Below, piece by piece: positions 10,851 through 21,927 of a stretch of 64,000 nt of DNA. The stretch's first letter is position 1. The number at the start of each line of letters is the position of its first letter. The notes under the pieces are model-generated. The model saw nothing but the letters and a program-made list of their open reading frames with translations. It was not told the origin of the DNA and searched no databases. A program made the translations under genes and the position numbers. The DNA comes from Adiantum capillus-veneris (taxonomy: Eukaryota > Streptophyta > Polypodiopsida > Polypodiales > Pteridaceae): positions 70,518,895 to 70,582,894 of the forward strand of contig CM043944.1 in assembly GCA_014529385.2 (NCBI GenBank), in the 5' to 3' direction.

Positions 10851-11780
10851 TGTGGGACGCGTGTCTAACCTCGCTATCCTATCGTATTGCAGTATTAGCA
10901 AGAACCACGATTAAATTGTCAATCCATGGGTTGAAGCTGACTCGACTAGTGCATAGAGGCTACAAGAGGGAGTCAATCTCTTGGAAAACAACTAACAACT
11001 CGCATCTAACTCATGCTACACTCAAGTGACATAAATCACTAAAAGACAATCGCTCATCGGAAAACAAATCACATCTGTTCCAGCATCAAATGACATCCAA
11101 ACGTAACGGAACTTCTAGGACATGTTTATAAGACCTAAGCATACATGCTTATGGTCTCAAATCCCACTTTAGGTCAAGTGCCAAAATCGCATTATTAACA
11201 GCTCAGTGGATTTTTGACCTAGTCGTTTTCGATCTAGAATGCATCTAAATGCTTAGCAATGATGCCCCAATACCCTGCCTATGCTTAGTTTTTTATTTGA
11301 AAGTGTAAATTCCTAGTTATGATGAAATTAGGCCACGGGTCGGCGACGTCAAAAGCTGCAAAGTACTGTGAAGTGTTTATGTCAATGCGTAGAGCTCTTA
11401 CCTGCGGTTGCAATGCAACAGACGCGACTGCAATGTGACAACCGGGGAGGGAGTAGGAAGTGTGAGAAGGGGAGAGGTGAGCGCCGTTAGCTCACGCTGT
11501 GTTTTTCATTATCCAAAACTTAATAATAACTTACAAAAATTGGCTTTTATACCTTAGCCAAGGTTTTTGGTGGTCAAAACTAATAATCTGGGAGTTCTAC
11601 CAAAGATGGGTAATGACAGGTTGATACAATTTGGAATCTTGTAGCCCTGGCTCATCAATTACAAGGTTTATCCAAAAATCAGGAGTTACAATATTTTCGA
11701 TTTATCAAAATAATAAGTGTTTTTACAATGAGAACTCTGAAAAATGGTATCCGTGGTATCTATGTTAGCTTGCTGCTAAC
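10851..11780 (-). repeat. Element A 5' LTR (right boundary tentative)
   Basis: The inner edge is set by the primer-binding site: on the minus strand the LTR ends with CCCACA just before TT-TGGCGCC. The outer edge is not certain because the partner LTR is outside the window. A TGTTAGC start near 11780 fits the usual TG...CA ends and lies just before the Copia relic begins. A TATA box inside fits an LTR of about 930 bp. Confidence 0.55.
11544..11551 (-). promoter_or_regulatory. TATA box of element A 5' LTR
   Basis: TATAAAAG on the minus strand, within GGTATAAAAGCC, about 230 bases from the proposed LTR start and upstream of the U5 end. This is a typical position for the LTR promoter. Confidence 0.5.
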
Positions 11781-11807
11781 ACCTTCATAGAAGTGTTGAT
11801 CTCAATA

Positions 11808-13330
11808 AGTGTAGCCTTGTGGAAAAATGTTATGCTCAATAGAAGGGCATTGACTTTCGTGAGTCGTTTCCTCCCATTTATGATACGACTTCTAGTCTTA
11901 GCATTTGTGCCTTGGTAGCCCATAATGGTTGAAATATCAATGAGTTAGATAATTTAAGATTGCAGTTTTGAATAGTAATTTGCATGAGGAAGTGTTTGTA
12001 GCACAACCTCGTGGTTTAGCTCAAAAAGGGTAAGAAAAAATGGGTGTGAAGATTAACAAAGATTGTATGGTATAAAGCAAGCTCTAAGTGTGTAGTATGA
12101 GATAATATATGCTTATTTTCTTGCACTAAGTTTTTTAAATAGTCCAATTGAGAGCACTTTGTATGGTGTACAAACATGTAGATGATACATACTTCTAATC
12201 ATTGTTCTCTACATCGATGATAGGCTACCCACTAGATTAAACAAGGGACGTATTGCTAATTTTAAAGTTGATTTGAGTGGCTCTTTTGAAATTTCATATA
12301 TGGAGCTTTTATGTCATTATTTGAGAATACAGTTTAAGCAGTGCAATGGATGTATTTCTCCGTGTCAGACAAAGTATATTAGGTTTCTACATAGGTTTAG
12401 CCTTGAATATTTTAAGCCTATTGTTGTACCCATACAAATATTGGTTTGAATTATAGTCTTCATGATGTTAAAGATTACTTTGATACCACTCTTCACCAAC
12501 AACTTGTTGGTTGTATGATTTATGTATGCATTGCAAGGCTAGATGCTCATCAGTTTGAGTAGTGTGATGGATGTATTTCTTTGTTTTAGACAGTACATTG
12601 TGACAACGCTCTATAAATTGCAAGCATATTGTTACCCATTCAAAGACTAGTTTGAAGTGGTCTTTTGATGCTAGAGATTACTTTGATATCACTCTCTATC
12701 AACAATTTGTTGGTTGCCTAATTTATGTATGCATGATGAGGCTAGATGTTCAACATGCATTCAATCTAATAAGTGAGTAGAATCATGCATAGCCTACAGT
12801 CTAAGCATTAGAAGGAAAGTAAAATGGATATTTTGCCACTTGGTGGCTCTATACATCTTACTTTGTTTTATCTCATTGCCACCAAATTTAGATGGTATAT
12901 TGGATTTACATTGGGTTCATTGCTATGGAAAATGATTGCCTAGTAATCTTTTTTGTTCCTTTGTAGCTCATTCAAGTCTTGGTTGAGAAAGAAGCAGGCT
13001 ACATTAGCCATCTCTCTAAGTTGTGAAGCTAAGTGCAACGAGGATTTCAGAACTATGATTAAGTGTGTTGTCGCTCGAATGCCTTATGACTTTGGTGTTG
13101 GATAGCAGTTTGCCCCACTACTATCCTCAGTGATAATAAGAGCACATTAGTAGTTGTGAGGAACCTAGTGCTCCATGCTCTCACAAAGAACATCGAGGTG
13201 ATTTATCATTATGTTTGGGAGAGAAAGAGGTCCTTCAAAGCTCAAGTTTTGCATAGGGTGTTAATTGTATTCTTGATGCATTCATGGTTCTCTTCTTGAT
13301 CAATTAACACCTTCTCCACAAGTGGGCAAA
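11808..13330 (+). pseudogene. Ty1/Copia relic: reverse transcriptase to RNase H
   Basis: Plus-strand translation, with stops roughly every 20-40 codons, matches the Copia element at 16.8-22.2 kb step by step. YAQ*KGIDFRESFPP corresponds to its YAQQKGIHYEETFAP; HYLRIQFKQCNGCIS to HYLGIQFKQCDGGIA; STLVVVRNLVLHALTKNIE to STFAVARNPVFHAPTKHID. The RT C-terminal part occurs twice, around 12270 and 12550, suggesting a local duplication. It is a very old copy from the same family. Confidence 0.7.
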
Positions 13331-13512
13331 CATGCATCAATTATGGTTGACACCTGATACTTCTCATTCAATAAGCACAAGTGAAGCACTTGAAGGAAAG
13401 GCCTACATGTGGTGAATGTGACTCAATACACACCAAAAGTTGAAGGATTTCATACATTTCTAAATTGTGTTCTAGAAATAATATTTACTAACTAAGGATG
13501 AGAAAAAATTGA

Positions 13513-13773
13513 AGGCTATTTGACAACTGTCTCTTACTAGTTATATCTCCAAGTAGAGGGAAGTTATTCTCAACCTTAATCAATTGTACAAGATTCAACA
13601 ATTTTGAGGCTTCCTTTGAGGTTTACATTCAATACCAAGGCTACACTCACTCTTACCCATCTGAAGATGCAAAATATTCAATCATAGAAGAATTGATTTT
13701 TGAGGCTGATGAGAATGATATACCCAAAGAAAAATTTGTAAGTAAAATTTATCCCCTTCTCATGATTAATTAA
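13513..13773 (+). other. Possible orphan exon, unknown
   Basis: An open frame of 75 codons runs from 13513 to a consensus splice donor, AAATTT|GTAAGT, after base 13737. It includes the segments SFEVYIQYQGYTHSYPSEDA and IIEELIFEADENDIPKEKF. Composition is protein-like and unlike the surrounding Copia relic. If not spliced, the frame ends at 13773. I do not recognise the family, and no partner exon is evident. Confidence 0.3.
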
Positions 13774-14239
13774 AGACTTTCATTTCTAACATGGATTTTG
13801 TCAAAAATGTAAAGGAGCCTAGAGGCCCTCTCCCTATGGTACCTTCTTACGTGAATTGTGAACATGTCTTGTTAATAATATCTTCTCGAGGATGTTATTA
13901 ACATGAAAGAGGGAAACTTGCTCTCTAGGCTAGCCTGATGAGACAAGGGTGAATCTCAATGGGCATTTTAAAAGCCAAATGAGCTAGGGTCTTAGCCCGG
14001 TTGGTTACAATAGGACACCCAAAACTTGCCATTTTTTTAGTAGAGTATCTAAGGAGCCCCCTCGCATTTCATTAGGCTTTCCTTTCCAAGGTAGCCAAGT
14101 CTCCCTCCACACCCGTCTTTAGTTTTTGTCAGCCTATATCATCCTAAAAAAATTATACGATTTAAAACTTGAACACTATAGACAACTATAGAAATCTAAT
14201 TGAAGTGTTGATTGTAAACAATAGTCCCTTACTTGTTGG
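13774..14239. other. Unassigned intergenic sequence
   Basis: I see no coding frame, repeat pair or RNA gene here. The interval is ordinary AT-rich sequence. Confidence 0.5.
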
Positions 14240-14466
14240 TGTTACCATATACATGTGGTAGTGATGTGTGTGAACACACTAGGACCGCTGGGGCATTTTT
14301 TCCCTCTTTAGGAGGTTTTTCCCCCCGTGCATTGTATATACGCCCATCACTCTAGGGCTATCTATCTTTCCATTGCACACTAAGTAACACACTCTCTATT
14401 GTGTGCCTTGAGATTTCTTCGTCTTCTCCAAGCTGTGTGTGTTTCTCTGCAACCCTAATTCCAACA
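14240..14466 (+). repeat. Solo LTR of the Copia B family
   Basis: This 227-bp sequence starts TGTTACCATATAC, ends CTAATTCCAACA and is the reverse complement of the LTRs at 16768-16988 and 21928-22160. It is bounded by a perfect 5-bp target-site duplication, GTTGG (14235-14239 and 14467-14471). An isolated LTR with a TSD is what recombination between the two LTRs of a former full element leaves. Confidence 0.9.
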
Positions 14467-14471
14467 GTTGG

Positions 14472-16277
14472 GTGGTCTATTCTAGTGCCATTCCAGAGGG
14501 AACCACTTTTTGTACTAGGGAGACAACACTTGTATGCACTAAAACTACCTTTTTGACCACTATATATGGCACCCTCCTTTGTAAAATCTATCTTTTTCCT
14601 CTATAAAAACCGGTAAACTTTGGTGAATGCTCTAAGGTGCCACTCGGTCTAGATAGTAACTTTCGTTGAGGAGGGATGGGAGGTCAGGTGTTGATGGAAT
14701 GTATTGTCTTGGGGTAAAGGCCACTGTAGTTGGACATTTACCCACATCCTACTAACACACCTAGCTAACATATTCTTTATCTTATCTAAAGAATAAGGAG
14801 CACCATATGTATTCTTGTTGTATGCGCTCCATCAGCCTATGTCTCTCCCTCTTCTCCATTCTCGCATCCATGCATGGACATGCACTCCTTGTATGGTAAA
14901 CCCTAGCCATGGGGTTGCCCTCTTTCTCATGAGGCATACATGCCATGCCATGGCCCATAGAAGTTTCTTATCCCACCTTTTGGAGACACTCTCACAAACC
15001 TTTCAGATTCCCAAAGGGCATGACTTCACCTTTAATTGTAATGATGGTGGCCAACCATCTTTAGCAAAAGGCCAAAAATCCAAGTCAATCTTGCCAAAAT
15101 TAGCTATTGCAAGTTGAGGTCAAGGAAAACACTCGCGTAGGCCCCTACCTACTTGTGATGATTGAAGGAGGTGCATCAAGCACTCCAAGGCATAATCTCA
15201 TGTCACCATAGCCATATTGGTGAGAAGCTACACCCGGATTCAACCCTTAGAATTTGCAAGCTTATATCCTCCCTCAATTGCTCTTGGCTCTTACTATACA
15301 ATCACCCCAAGTGCATGCTCTCACCTACTCTTGGCACTTGCTGCATAATCCACTCGTTCATGCCCCGACTACCTACACAATCACTATCCAAAGCTTCCCT
15401 ATTGAACATGTAAGGGTTGCGCTTGATAACACGCTTTCATGGGAAAACTTAAGCTCTCAGTTGCCCTTGTATGCTTGATCTCAATTTCTTGCAATCTTGA
15501 TCTACTAATTAAGCTACTCCTCACATGTTCCATGCTTATTGTCAGCACAATATCTTCGTTGCACACTATGCCCAAAGAACCTTATCGAATTGGTGAGCAT
15601 TGCTTTCATTAAATGGAGCTACAAGCCATCATCTCATAGAGGAGAGGCTGCATGCAACCTTGGAAAGATCACAAGATTTGGATTCAACTACTTCCTTGCA
15701 GACAATTATCAAAGACAATAAATTTTTAATCCATTCCTTTTTTAAACCTTAAACCTTTCATATTTTAACTTTTCAATCTTTATTAAAGGTTGTAGAGAAC
15801 AATAGATTTTGTTGTAATTGAGGTTGTTATACCCCTTTTTTATATTGCCAAAGAATTGCTCAAAGGGAGCATTCCCTATCCCATATAGATCATTGCCTTT
15901 GTTTTTTTGTACCCCACATTGTAATGAGCTAGGCACTGCAAAGAGGAATTTTTCCTTGGTAAGACCTACCAAAGCCAAAATGGGCAAAGAATCTCTAGAA
16001 CAAGTTGAGTTCAAGGTTTTCATATTGGGCAAGTCAAAGTCAATGTTTAATCTAATAAAGAAAATTTTTTGAAGAATAGTGAAGTCACTTGGCAAAAACG
16101 AGAAGATAGAAACTAGGGCTACCACTATCAGGTATAAAGAGAGAGATGAGCAAGCCTATGTTGTTCTTCTTACCTCTCCCAAAGATAACTACATCCAGGG
16201 TGCATTTTTTGGGCGAGCAATTTTCGGCGAGCGCTTTTTGAGAATCAGGCAAGCGGATTCCCAAAAAACTCTTTATC

Positions 16278-16333
<56 letters not shown>

Positions 16334-16577
16334 TTTTCAAATTAAATGTAACATTGAAGATTTCACGTTCAGGGCCAACTTACATTCAAACAAAAACATG
16401 ATTTACCACCATGGATGATGCATTTAATACACTATTGATAAGACAAAGAGAAGTTCCTTACATACAATTATGGTCTATTTGATATAGCAAACCCCAAATA
16501 TATGTGTTCCATTGCATAAAAAGTAAATACATATGGGGGCAGGGGTGGGGATACATCATGGGTGAGGTGGATGAAAG
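14472..16577. other. Unassigned region with a (CT)n tract
   Basis: Frames of 60-130 codons occur on both strands but none resembles a known family or shows splice signals that join them. A CT microsatellite of about 50 bp lies at 16281-16330. The segment 16500-16577 is G-rich and leads into the possible exon at 16578. Confidence 0.4.
16281..16330. repeat. (CT)n microsatellite
   Basis: About 25 uninterrupted CT units. Confidence 0.95.
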
Positions 16578-16767
16578 AAGGGCGGTGGGGGGCCATATGC
16601 TCTGGGAGGAAACAAACGTCGTGCCAACGGGGGCAGTGCATCAAATGGTGGGGGAAATCCTCCAAATGTCAGAGGGTACGAACCATATGTGGGGATGCCT
16701 ATAGGTAGTGAAAGAGGCAATGGATCAACTTCGGGCGGGGCCTCAGATGTGGAGGTGCTGAATGCAC
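16578..16767 (+). CDS. 5' part of an unknown exon split by Copia B
   Basis: One plus-strand frame is open from about 16578 to the Copia insertion and is rich in Gly, Asn and Ser (GGSASNGGGNPPNVRGYEPY). When the Copia element and one TGCAC copy are removed, the frame continues without a break at 22166 (VLNA then LGDSRVAHHDNV). This is a possible host exon disrupted by the transposon. No function can be assigned. The upstream boundary is unclear, because an in-frame TGA lies just before 16578 and AG dinucleotides nearby could serve as acceptor. Confidence 0.4.
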
Positions 16768-16988
16768 TGTTGGAATTAGGGTTGCAGAGAAACGCACACA
16801 GCCTGGAGAAGATGAAGGAAGCTCAAGGCACACAATAGAGAGTGTGTTACTTAGTGTGCAATGGAAAGATAGATAGCCCTTGGACGTATATACAATGCAC
16901 GGGGGGAAAAAACCTCCTAAAGAGGGAAAAAATGCCCCGGCGGTCCTAGTGTGTTCACACACATCACTACCACATGTATATGGTAACA
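16768..16988 (-). repeat. Copia B 3' LTR
   Basis: 221 bp, from TGTTGGAATTAGG to TATATGGTAACA in plus orientation, i.e. TGTTACC...CCAACA on the element's strand. It closely matches the solo LTR at 14240-14466. On the minus strand a TATA-like TTGTATATACG lies inside. Confidence 0.9.
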
Positions 16989-17000
16989 AATCCCCCCTGG
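16989..17000 (-). other. Copia B polypurine tract
   Basis: On the minus strand CCAGGGGGGATT abuts the start of the 3' LTR, the normal position of the plus-strand primer. Confidence 0.8.
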
Positions 17001-17063
17001 AGTGATGCGGTGAACGAGAGCTGGCACATGAGTAAAGGGAAGTGCCATGGCCTGAGGACATGA

Positions 17064-17944
17064 TTAGTCCACAAAGGGGAGTAAGCCCAAAGCTTTGTGG
17101 AAATCTTTGAGCTTCTCACGAGACAATGACTTTGTGAAAAGATCTACAAGGTTGTCCTGTGTTGGCACATAAGCCAAGCTGATCTCTCTTGCTGAGAGCC
17201 TCTCCCTGGCATAGTCAATGTGCTTTGTGGGAGCATGAAAAACTGGGTTCCTCGCAACTGCAAATGTGCTCTGAGTGCCAGTGTAGATAGTGTTGCCAGT
17301 GTCCTGTCCAACACCCAAATCAGCCATAAGGCATCTGAGCCATACACACTGAACCGTAGCTGTCAAGACTGCCTTGTACTCAGCCTCACAACTCGAAGTG
17401 GCCACAATAGGTTGCTTCTTGCTCAACCATGATATACATGAACTGCCAAGCATGAAACAAAAACCACTTGTGGACACTCGCGTGTCAAAACAACCAGCCC
17501 AATCTAAGTTCGAAAAAGCATGTAAATCTGGAGGCAATGATCCCCCCTTGGGATAAAACAAGCCAAGACGTAAAGTGCCACTAAGGTAGCGAAAAATCCT
17601 CTTGATAGCCTCCCAAAGCTTAGCCCTAGACTATGCATAAATTTGCTGACCTGTGAGACTAAAAACTGAATATCTGGCCTCATGTTGCATACATAAATGA
17701 GGCAGCCAACAACAGTCTGGTAAAGAGTGACATCAGTAGGATCGCCAATATCATGTAGACTCAACTTCAAACCTGTTTCCATGGGACTGGCAATAGGTTT
17801 GCAATCCGCAAGTCCAAACTTACATAGCAATGTCTCTATATAACTTTTCTGACACAAAGCAATACCACCATCACACTGCTTAAACTGTATACCCAAGTAA
17901 TGATGCAACAACCCCAAATCTTTTATCTTGAAAGTAGCATTCAA
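17064..17944 (-). pseudogene. Copia B: RT C-terminus and RNase H
   Basis: The frame 17504-17944 carries LHHYLGIQFKQCDGGIALCQ and LIYVCNMRPDIQF, the connection after reverse transcriptase. A frameshift near 17540-17640 leads to the RNase H frame 17064-17561, with SWLSKKQPIVATSSCEAEYK and FHAPTKHIDYARERL. RNase H degrades the RNA strand of the RNA-DNA hybrid. The end is close to the polypurine tract, as in other Copia elements. Confidence 0.85.
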
Positions 17945-17972
17945 ATCAGCCTTAAATTTAGCAATATGTCTC

Positions 17973-18700
17973 TCATTTTGGTCCAGTGATCAGCAAATCA
18001 CCAACATAAAGAACCACAATGAGAAGTACATCACCCTCATGCTTTACATACAATGTGCTTTCTGTTGGACTGTTACGAAATCCTTGTTTGACCAAATGAG
18101 TGTCAACTTTATCATACCAAGCACAAGGAGATTGCTTCAACCCATACAAAGACTTCTTACATCTGCACACTTTGTCCTCTTGTCCTTTTATGAAAAAACC
18201 ACGAGGCTGCATTACATAAACTTTCTCAAATATGTCACCATTCAAGAAAGTAGTAACAATGTCTAATTGATGTACATCCCAACCAAAATGAGTTGCCAAT
18301 GCACATAGAAAATGCACAATAACCATACGAGAAGTGGGAGCAAAAGTCTCTTCATAATGTATGCCTTTTTGTTGTGCATAACCCTTTGCAATAAGTCGAG
18401 CCTTATGGCGATTGATCTCACCATCCGGCTTGCGTTTCAACTTGTAGACACACTTCGTACCAATGGCCTTTTTTCCACGAGGCGAATCACATAAAGTCCA
18501 TGTGTCATTTTCTATAAGTGCATCATATTTTGATTGCATGGCAGCCATCCAATTTATTGAATTCTATGCTTCATCAAAAGACAGAGGCTCCTCAACAGCA
18601 TAACAATCTAATGCATAAGATGCATGGCAAGAGCCTAAATGAGTACGACTAGACAAAGGTGCATCCAATTTACTGTCACGCAAAGTGTTCGCCAGCAATT
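17973..18700 (-). pseudogene. Copia B: reverse transcriptase
   Basis: The frame 17973-18548 reads from MAAMQSKYDALIENDTW through TFAPTSRMVIVHFLCALA and KKSLYGLKQSPCAWYDK to VVLYVGDLLITG. The catalytic YVDD is YVGD, so the second catalytic Asp has been replaced by Gly. A stop separates it from the upstream part (18564-18700), which encodes the acidic EEPLSFDEA segment common before Copia RT. A fold-back insertion cuts the element just beyond that. Confidence 0.88.
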
Positions 18701-18707
18701 TTGACTG

Positions 18708-19087
18708 CGGAGAGCACGACGGCTTTGAGAGCTTCGAGGCGATAGCTCGCTCGCTCTCGACGGTAGAGAGAGAAGGAGACACACACACGATGTGGGTGGG
18801 GAGACTGTGAAGTGGCAGCTCCCCCTATACAATATACTCACTATAAGTATAGGGTAACAGTGGGCGGGCGCCCATGACCTGGGCGACCAGTCAAGGCACA
18901 TAGGCCTTAACCCCAACAACCTCCCACTTAAAGGCCAATGTGCCTTTAAGCAAGATCTACTAGTGTACAACTAATAGAAGGTGAGATATTGTATAGGGGG
19001 AGTTGCCACTTCACAGTCTCCCCACCCACATCGTGTGTGTCTCTCCTTCTCTCTCTCACTCTCTGTCTGTGGTGCTCCCCGATCCCC
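18708..19087. mobile_element. Fold-back/MITE-like insertion in Copia B
   Basis: Between the integrase and RT parts lies sequence with long inverted arms: 18765-18835 and 18986-19057, about 71 bp each and nearly identical after reverse complementing (both contain GATGTGGGTGGGGAGACTGT). The 150-bp centre has no coding frame. The outer edges are unclear: a weaker match, GAGAGCAC/GGTGCTCC, extends the arms towards 18710 and 19078. No TSD is certain. It is probably a non-autonomous inverted-repeat element. Confidence 0.7.
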
Positions 19088-19088
19088 G

Positions 19089-20422
19089 TCAATTGAAACT
19101 TACATTCGTATTTCCACCACTAAAAAGAGGCAACAAAGTGTCATAAATGTCCGGTGAGCTTACATTACTGTCTCTAGTACATGACAACAAGGGCTGAACA
19201 AAATCTTCCAAAAACACTACATCCCGTGAAACCAGAATACATTTTGTTTGCGGATGATACAACCTGTAACCTTTGCTTTTAGCACCATAAGCAACAAAAA
19301 TACATTTGACAGCCTTATCATCCAATTCTCTGCGCTGTGTTTGTGGCACCAAAGCATATGTCAAACAACCAAAAACACGCATGTGCTCAATAGAAGGCTT
19401 TCTATCATGCCATGCTTCATATGGAGTAATAGACTGCAAAGCTTTTGTAGGACACATATAAGTGGCACACATGATGGCCTCAAGCCAAAAAGAATGCAGC
19501 AAAGCTTGACTTTTGAGCATACATCGTGCCATTTCCATAAGTGACCTGTTTTTCCTCTCAGCAACACCATTTTGTTGAGGTGTATAAGGCACTGTACATT
19601 GGTGTTTTATCCCACGACTAGCCAAAAATGCATTGAATTCATGACACATATACTCCCCCCCTCGATCGGAACAGAGGGTGCCCATAGTACATTTTGAAAC
19701 ATTTTCAACCATAGCCAAAAATTGTTTGAAGCACATACTTCCGACTTTGCTTTAAGCCGAAATACCCATGCATGCCTGGAGTAATGATCATTGAAAGTCA
19801 CGAAGTAAAGGTAATTACCCAAGGACAGAGTTTGCATGGGCCCACAAACATCACTATGCACAAGCTGCAACCAGCATGTGGCCCAAACTGAACCATCCTT
19901 TGGAAACTTAGAACGATGCATCGTACCCAAAATACAGCCTTCACAAACATGTTTGACAGGTGCTTCAAGAGGCGGCAAAGAAGCAACCATATCAGATTTT
20001 TGCAAATGCAGAAAACTGGCAAAATTCAGATGACCAAAACGTGCATGCCAATGTTTTGCATCTGAAATAGCCCTTGAATCTGCAACAGCATTTGCAAAAT
20101 TTTTTCCACACTTGTCATACAAAGTGAGCTTATACATCCCACAACACAAAAGGCCAAATGAAACAATTTCATCACCAAAACTGAGATCATGAACTGTACA
20201 TCTGTCATCCACAAATTTGACTACAAGTCCAAGTCTAGCAAGTGCGGATATAGATAAGAGATTCTTCTTGATCCCAGGTACATAAAGTGCATCAACAAGT
20301 GTGAAGGAACTACCATTTGCATCAGTAAGCACAATCTTTCCAACTCCCTGAACCGGATAAGAGGCATTGTTGGCACAAGTGACTGAATTCCCATGATGGA
20401 CAGACTCGAGAGAGGTGAACAA
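19089..20422 (-). pseudogene. Copia B: protease end, GAG-pre-integrase and integrase
   Basis: The frame 19607-20422 carries KNLLSISALARLGL (protease end), the zinc-binding HWHARFGHLNF...CEGCILGTMHRSKFP and HSDVCGPMQTLSLGNYLYFV (first catalytic Asp). After a frameshift near 19740 the frame 19089-19736 has LCSDRGGEYMCHEFNAFLAS (second Asp) and PYTPQQNGVAERKNRSLME (catalytic Glu). All three D-D-E residues are present but in two frames. Confidence 0.9.
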
Positions 20423-20431
20423 TTCACGATG

Positions 20432-20851
20432 TCAGGTAATGTGCTTTGTAGCACCACTGTCGAAATACCACACATGTGAATCTGCAGCAACTGACAAGCA
20501 TGCATCATGGACATCAGGATTGTAAGTGCACTCTACGCTAAAATCCCATTCTGCATCAACATCAGCAAGACAGTCTCCTTTCACAGAAGACTCAACAATG
20601 GCTGCATTTGTAGTGGAACTGGCATTTGCAGTGGAACCACCCTCTTTCTTCTTAGCCTCTTTGGCCTTCAATTTAGGACAAGACTTGATCAAGTGATCAT
20701 TAGCTTTACAATAATGGCAACACATCTTCTTTTTGCTCTTATCACCAAAATTTCCAGACGAATTGCTGCCAGCAGAAGCATTAGGAACATAATTTTTTCC
20801 ACTTGCAGTAGAACCATAAGAAGTGGCTGTATTGTTGTTATCACCCTTTCT
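20432..20851 (-). pseudogene. Copia B: nucleocapsid knuckle and protease active site
   Basis: CCHYCKANDHLIKSCPKLK is a CCHC zinc knuckle, and VWYFDSGATKHIT near the end is the Copia protease active site D-S-G. A stop immediately after HIT separates it from the rest of the protease, which resumes at 20422 in another frame. Confidence 0.85.
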
Positions 20852-21565
20852 CTAAGAAGCAATAAAATCCTGTTCAACTGCACGCTGCCTAGTCCTGTTT
20901 TTTTTAGAAAGTGACTCTTGTAATAGCAATGTACATAATGCATCAAACTTGACAACTTCAAGATTTCCTTGGGTCATAAGTCTCCAAGTACTAGCAAAAG
21001 TCTGGTAAGAATCTGGTAAGGCATCAAGAACAGTCTGCACAAAGGAACTGTCTGAAATGACTTCACCTGCAGAAATAAGTTGCTCATTGATATCCTTGAC
21101 ACTAGCAAGGAAAGTGTCCATTTCATCTTCCTCATGCATAGTCTTCGACTCCAGCTCTTTACGCATCAAAGCAATTTTAGCCTCATTGCGACTTGCCCAA
21201 AGTCCAACCAATATATCCCAAGCCTGTTTTGCAGATTTTGCTGAACGAATGTGAGGAACAATGGTGTGCTTCACAGACAATGCAATCAATGCATGAGACT
21301 GCGCATCCTTTACATCCCAATGAGATTGTTTTGCCGTAGGCAAAACAACTCTAATAGCAGCAATCCTTGCAGCAAGGCCTGCAACATCCTCAACATCGCC
21401 TGCATCCTCAAAACCAGCACGTACATCAATACCCTGCACAATATTCCACACGCCCTTTGACACAAGAACATGTTGCATCATGTAATCCCACATAGGGTAA
21501 TTGTCCCCATCCAACCTGTCCTCAGCAACAAACATCTTAAACACATCTATGTTGTTGTCAGCCAT
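20852..21565 (-). CDS. Copia B: Gag
   Basis: The likely start is the Met at 21565 (MADNNIDVFKMFVAEDRLDG), because the upstream 21 in-frame residues lie in the leader. The domain pattern is that of UBN2-type Copia Gag: NYPMWDYMMQHVLV, KQAWDILVGLWAS, MHEEDEMDTFLASVKDINEQ. It forms the particle shell. The frame ends at a stop before the zinc knuckle, so Gag and nucleocapsid are now separate. Confidence 0.85.
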   Translation of the reverse strand: MADNNIDVFKMFVAEDRLDGDNYPMWDYMMQHVLVSKGVWNIVQGIDVRAGFEDAGDVEDVAGLAARIAAIRVVLPTAKQSHWDVKDAQSHALIALSVKHTIVPHIRSAKSAKQAWDILVGLWASRNEAKIALMRKELESKTMHEEDEMDTFLASVKDINEQLISAGEVISDSSFVQTVLDALPDSYQTFASTWRLMTQGNLEVVKFDALCTLLLQESLSKKNRTRQRAVEQDFIAS

Positions 21566-21913
21566 GGTAAATGCTGCACCTGATGCAAAAATTGCCCGAA
21601 AATAGGAGAAATAGAGGAGGAACAACACGTGCTATATAGCACAAACCATAGAAGACTGTAAGGCACCTGTTATGCAAAAAACGGCACTGACAAAAATTCT
21701 GCACAAAATGACAAAATTGCCTGTGCAGACTTGCTTGTAGTGGAAACGGAGGCCGAAATGAGCCTGAATCAAAAAACTGAGCAGACTAAGCTCTACGAGC
21801 CCTCCTAAAATTTTTATCGACCTGTGAATGCTTGCCAAACCTCACTGTAATCGGAGAAAGTGAGTAGGCGTGTGCTGGAGCAGATGGCGACTAAGCCCGA
21901 GAGGACGTAACCT

Positions 21914-21925
21914 GCTCTGATACCA
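21914..21925 (-). other. Copia B primer-binding site
   Basis: TGGTATCAGAGC on the minus strand, two bases inside the 5' LTR; this is the classic site for initiator tRNA-Met in plant Copia elements. Confidence 0.92.
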
Positions 21926-21927
21926 AT

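Larger units (their letters stand above)
1..11780 (-). mobile_element. Ty3/Gypsy LTR retrotransposon A (degenerate, left end outside window)
   Basis: Read on the minus strand from right to left: 5' LTR, primer-binding site, a long leader with tandem repeats, gag with zinc knuckle, aspartic protease, reverse transcriptase, RNase H, integrase and an extra C-terminal region. The order RT-RH-IN marks it as Ty3/Gypsy. The primer-binding site beginning TGGCGCC is of the kind seen in plant Tat/Athila-type elements. Many in-frame stops and frameshifts break gag and pol, so this copy is almost certainly inactive. The 3' LTR lies beyond base 1. Bases 1-207 continue as a degenerate reading frame that I do not recognise. 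Confidence 0.85.

Noticed and set aside
14815-15721. Plus-strand frames of 60-100 residues
   Set aside because: They are short and mutually overlapping, without splice signals, domain motifs or repeat pairing.
18708-19087. Interpretation of the inverted repeat as a pair of LTRs
   Set aside because: The arms are inverted, not direct, and no primer-binding site or gag lies between them.
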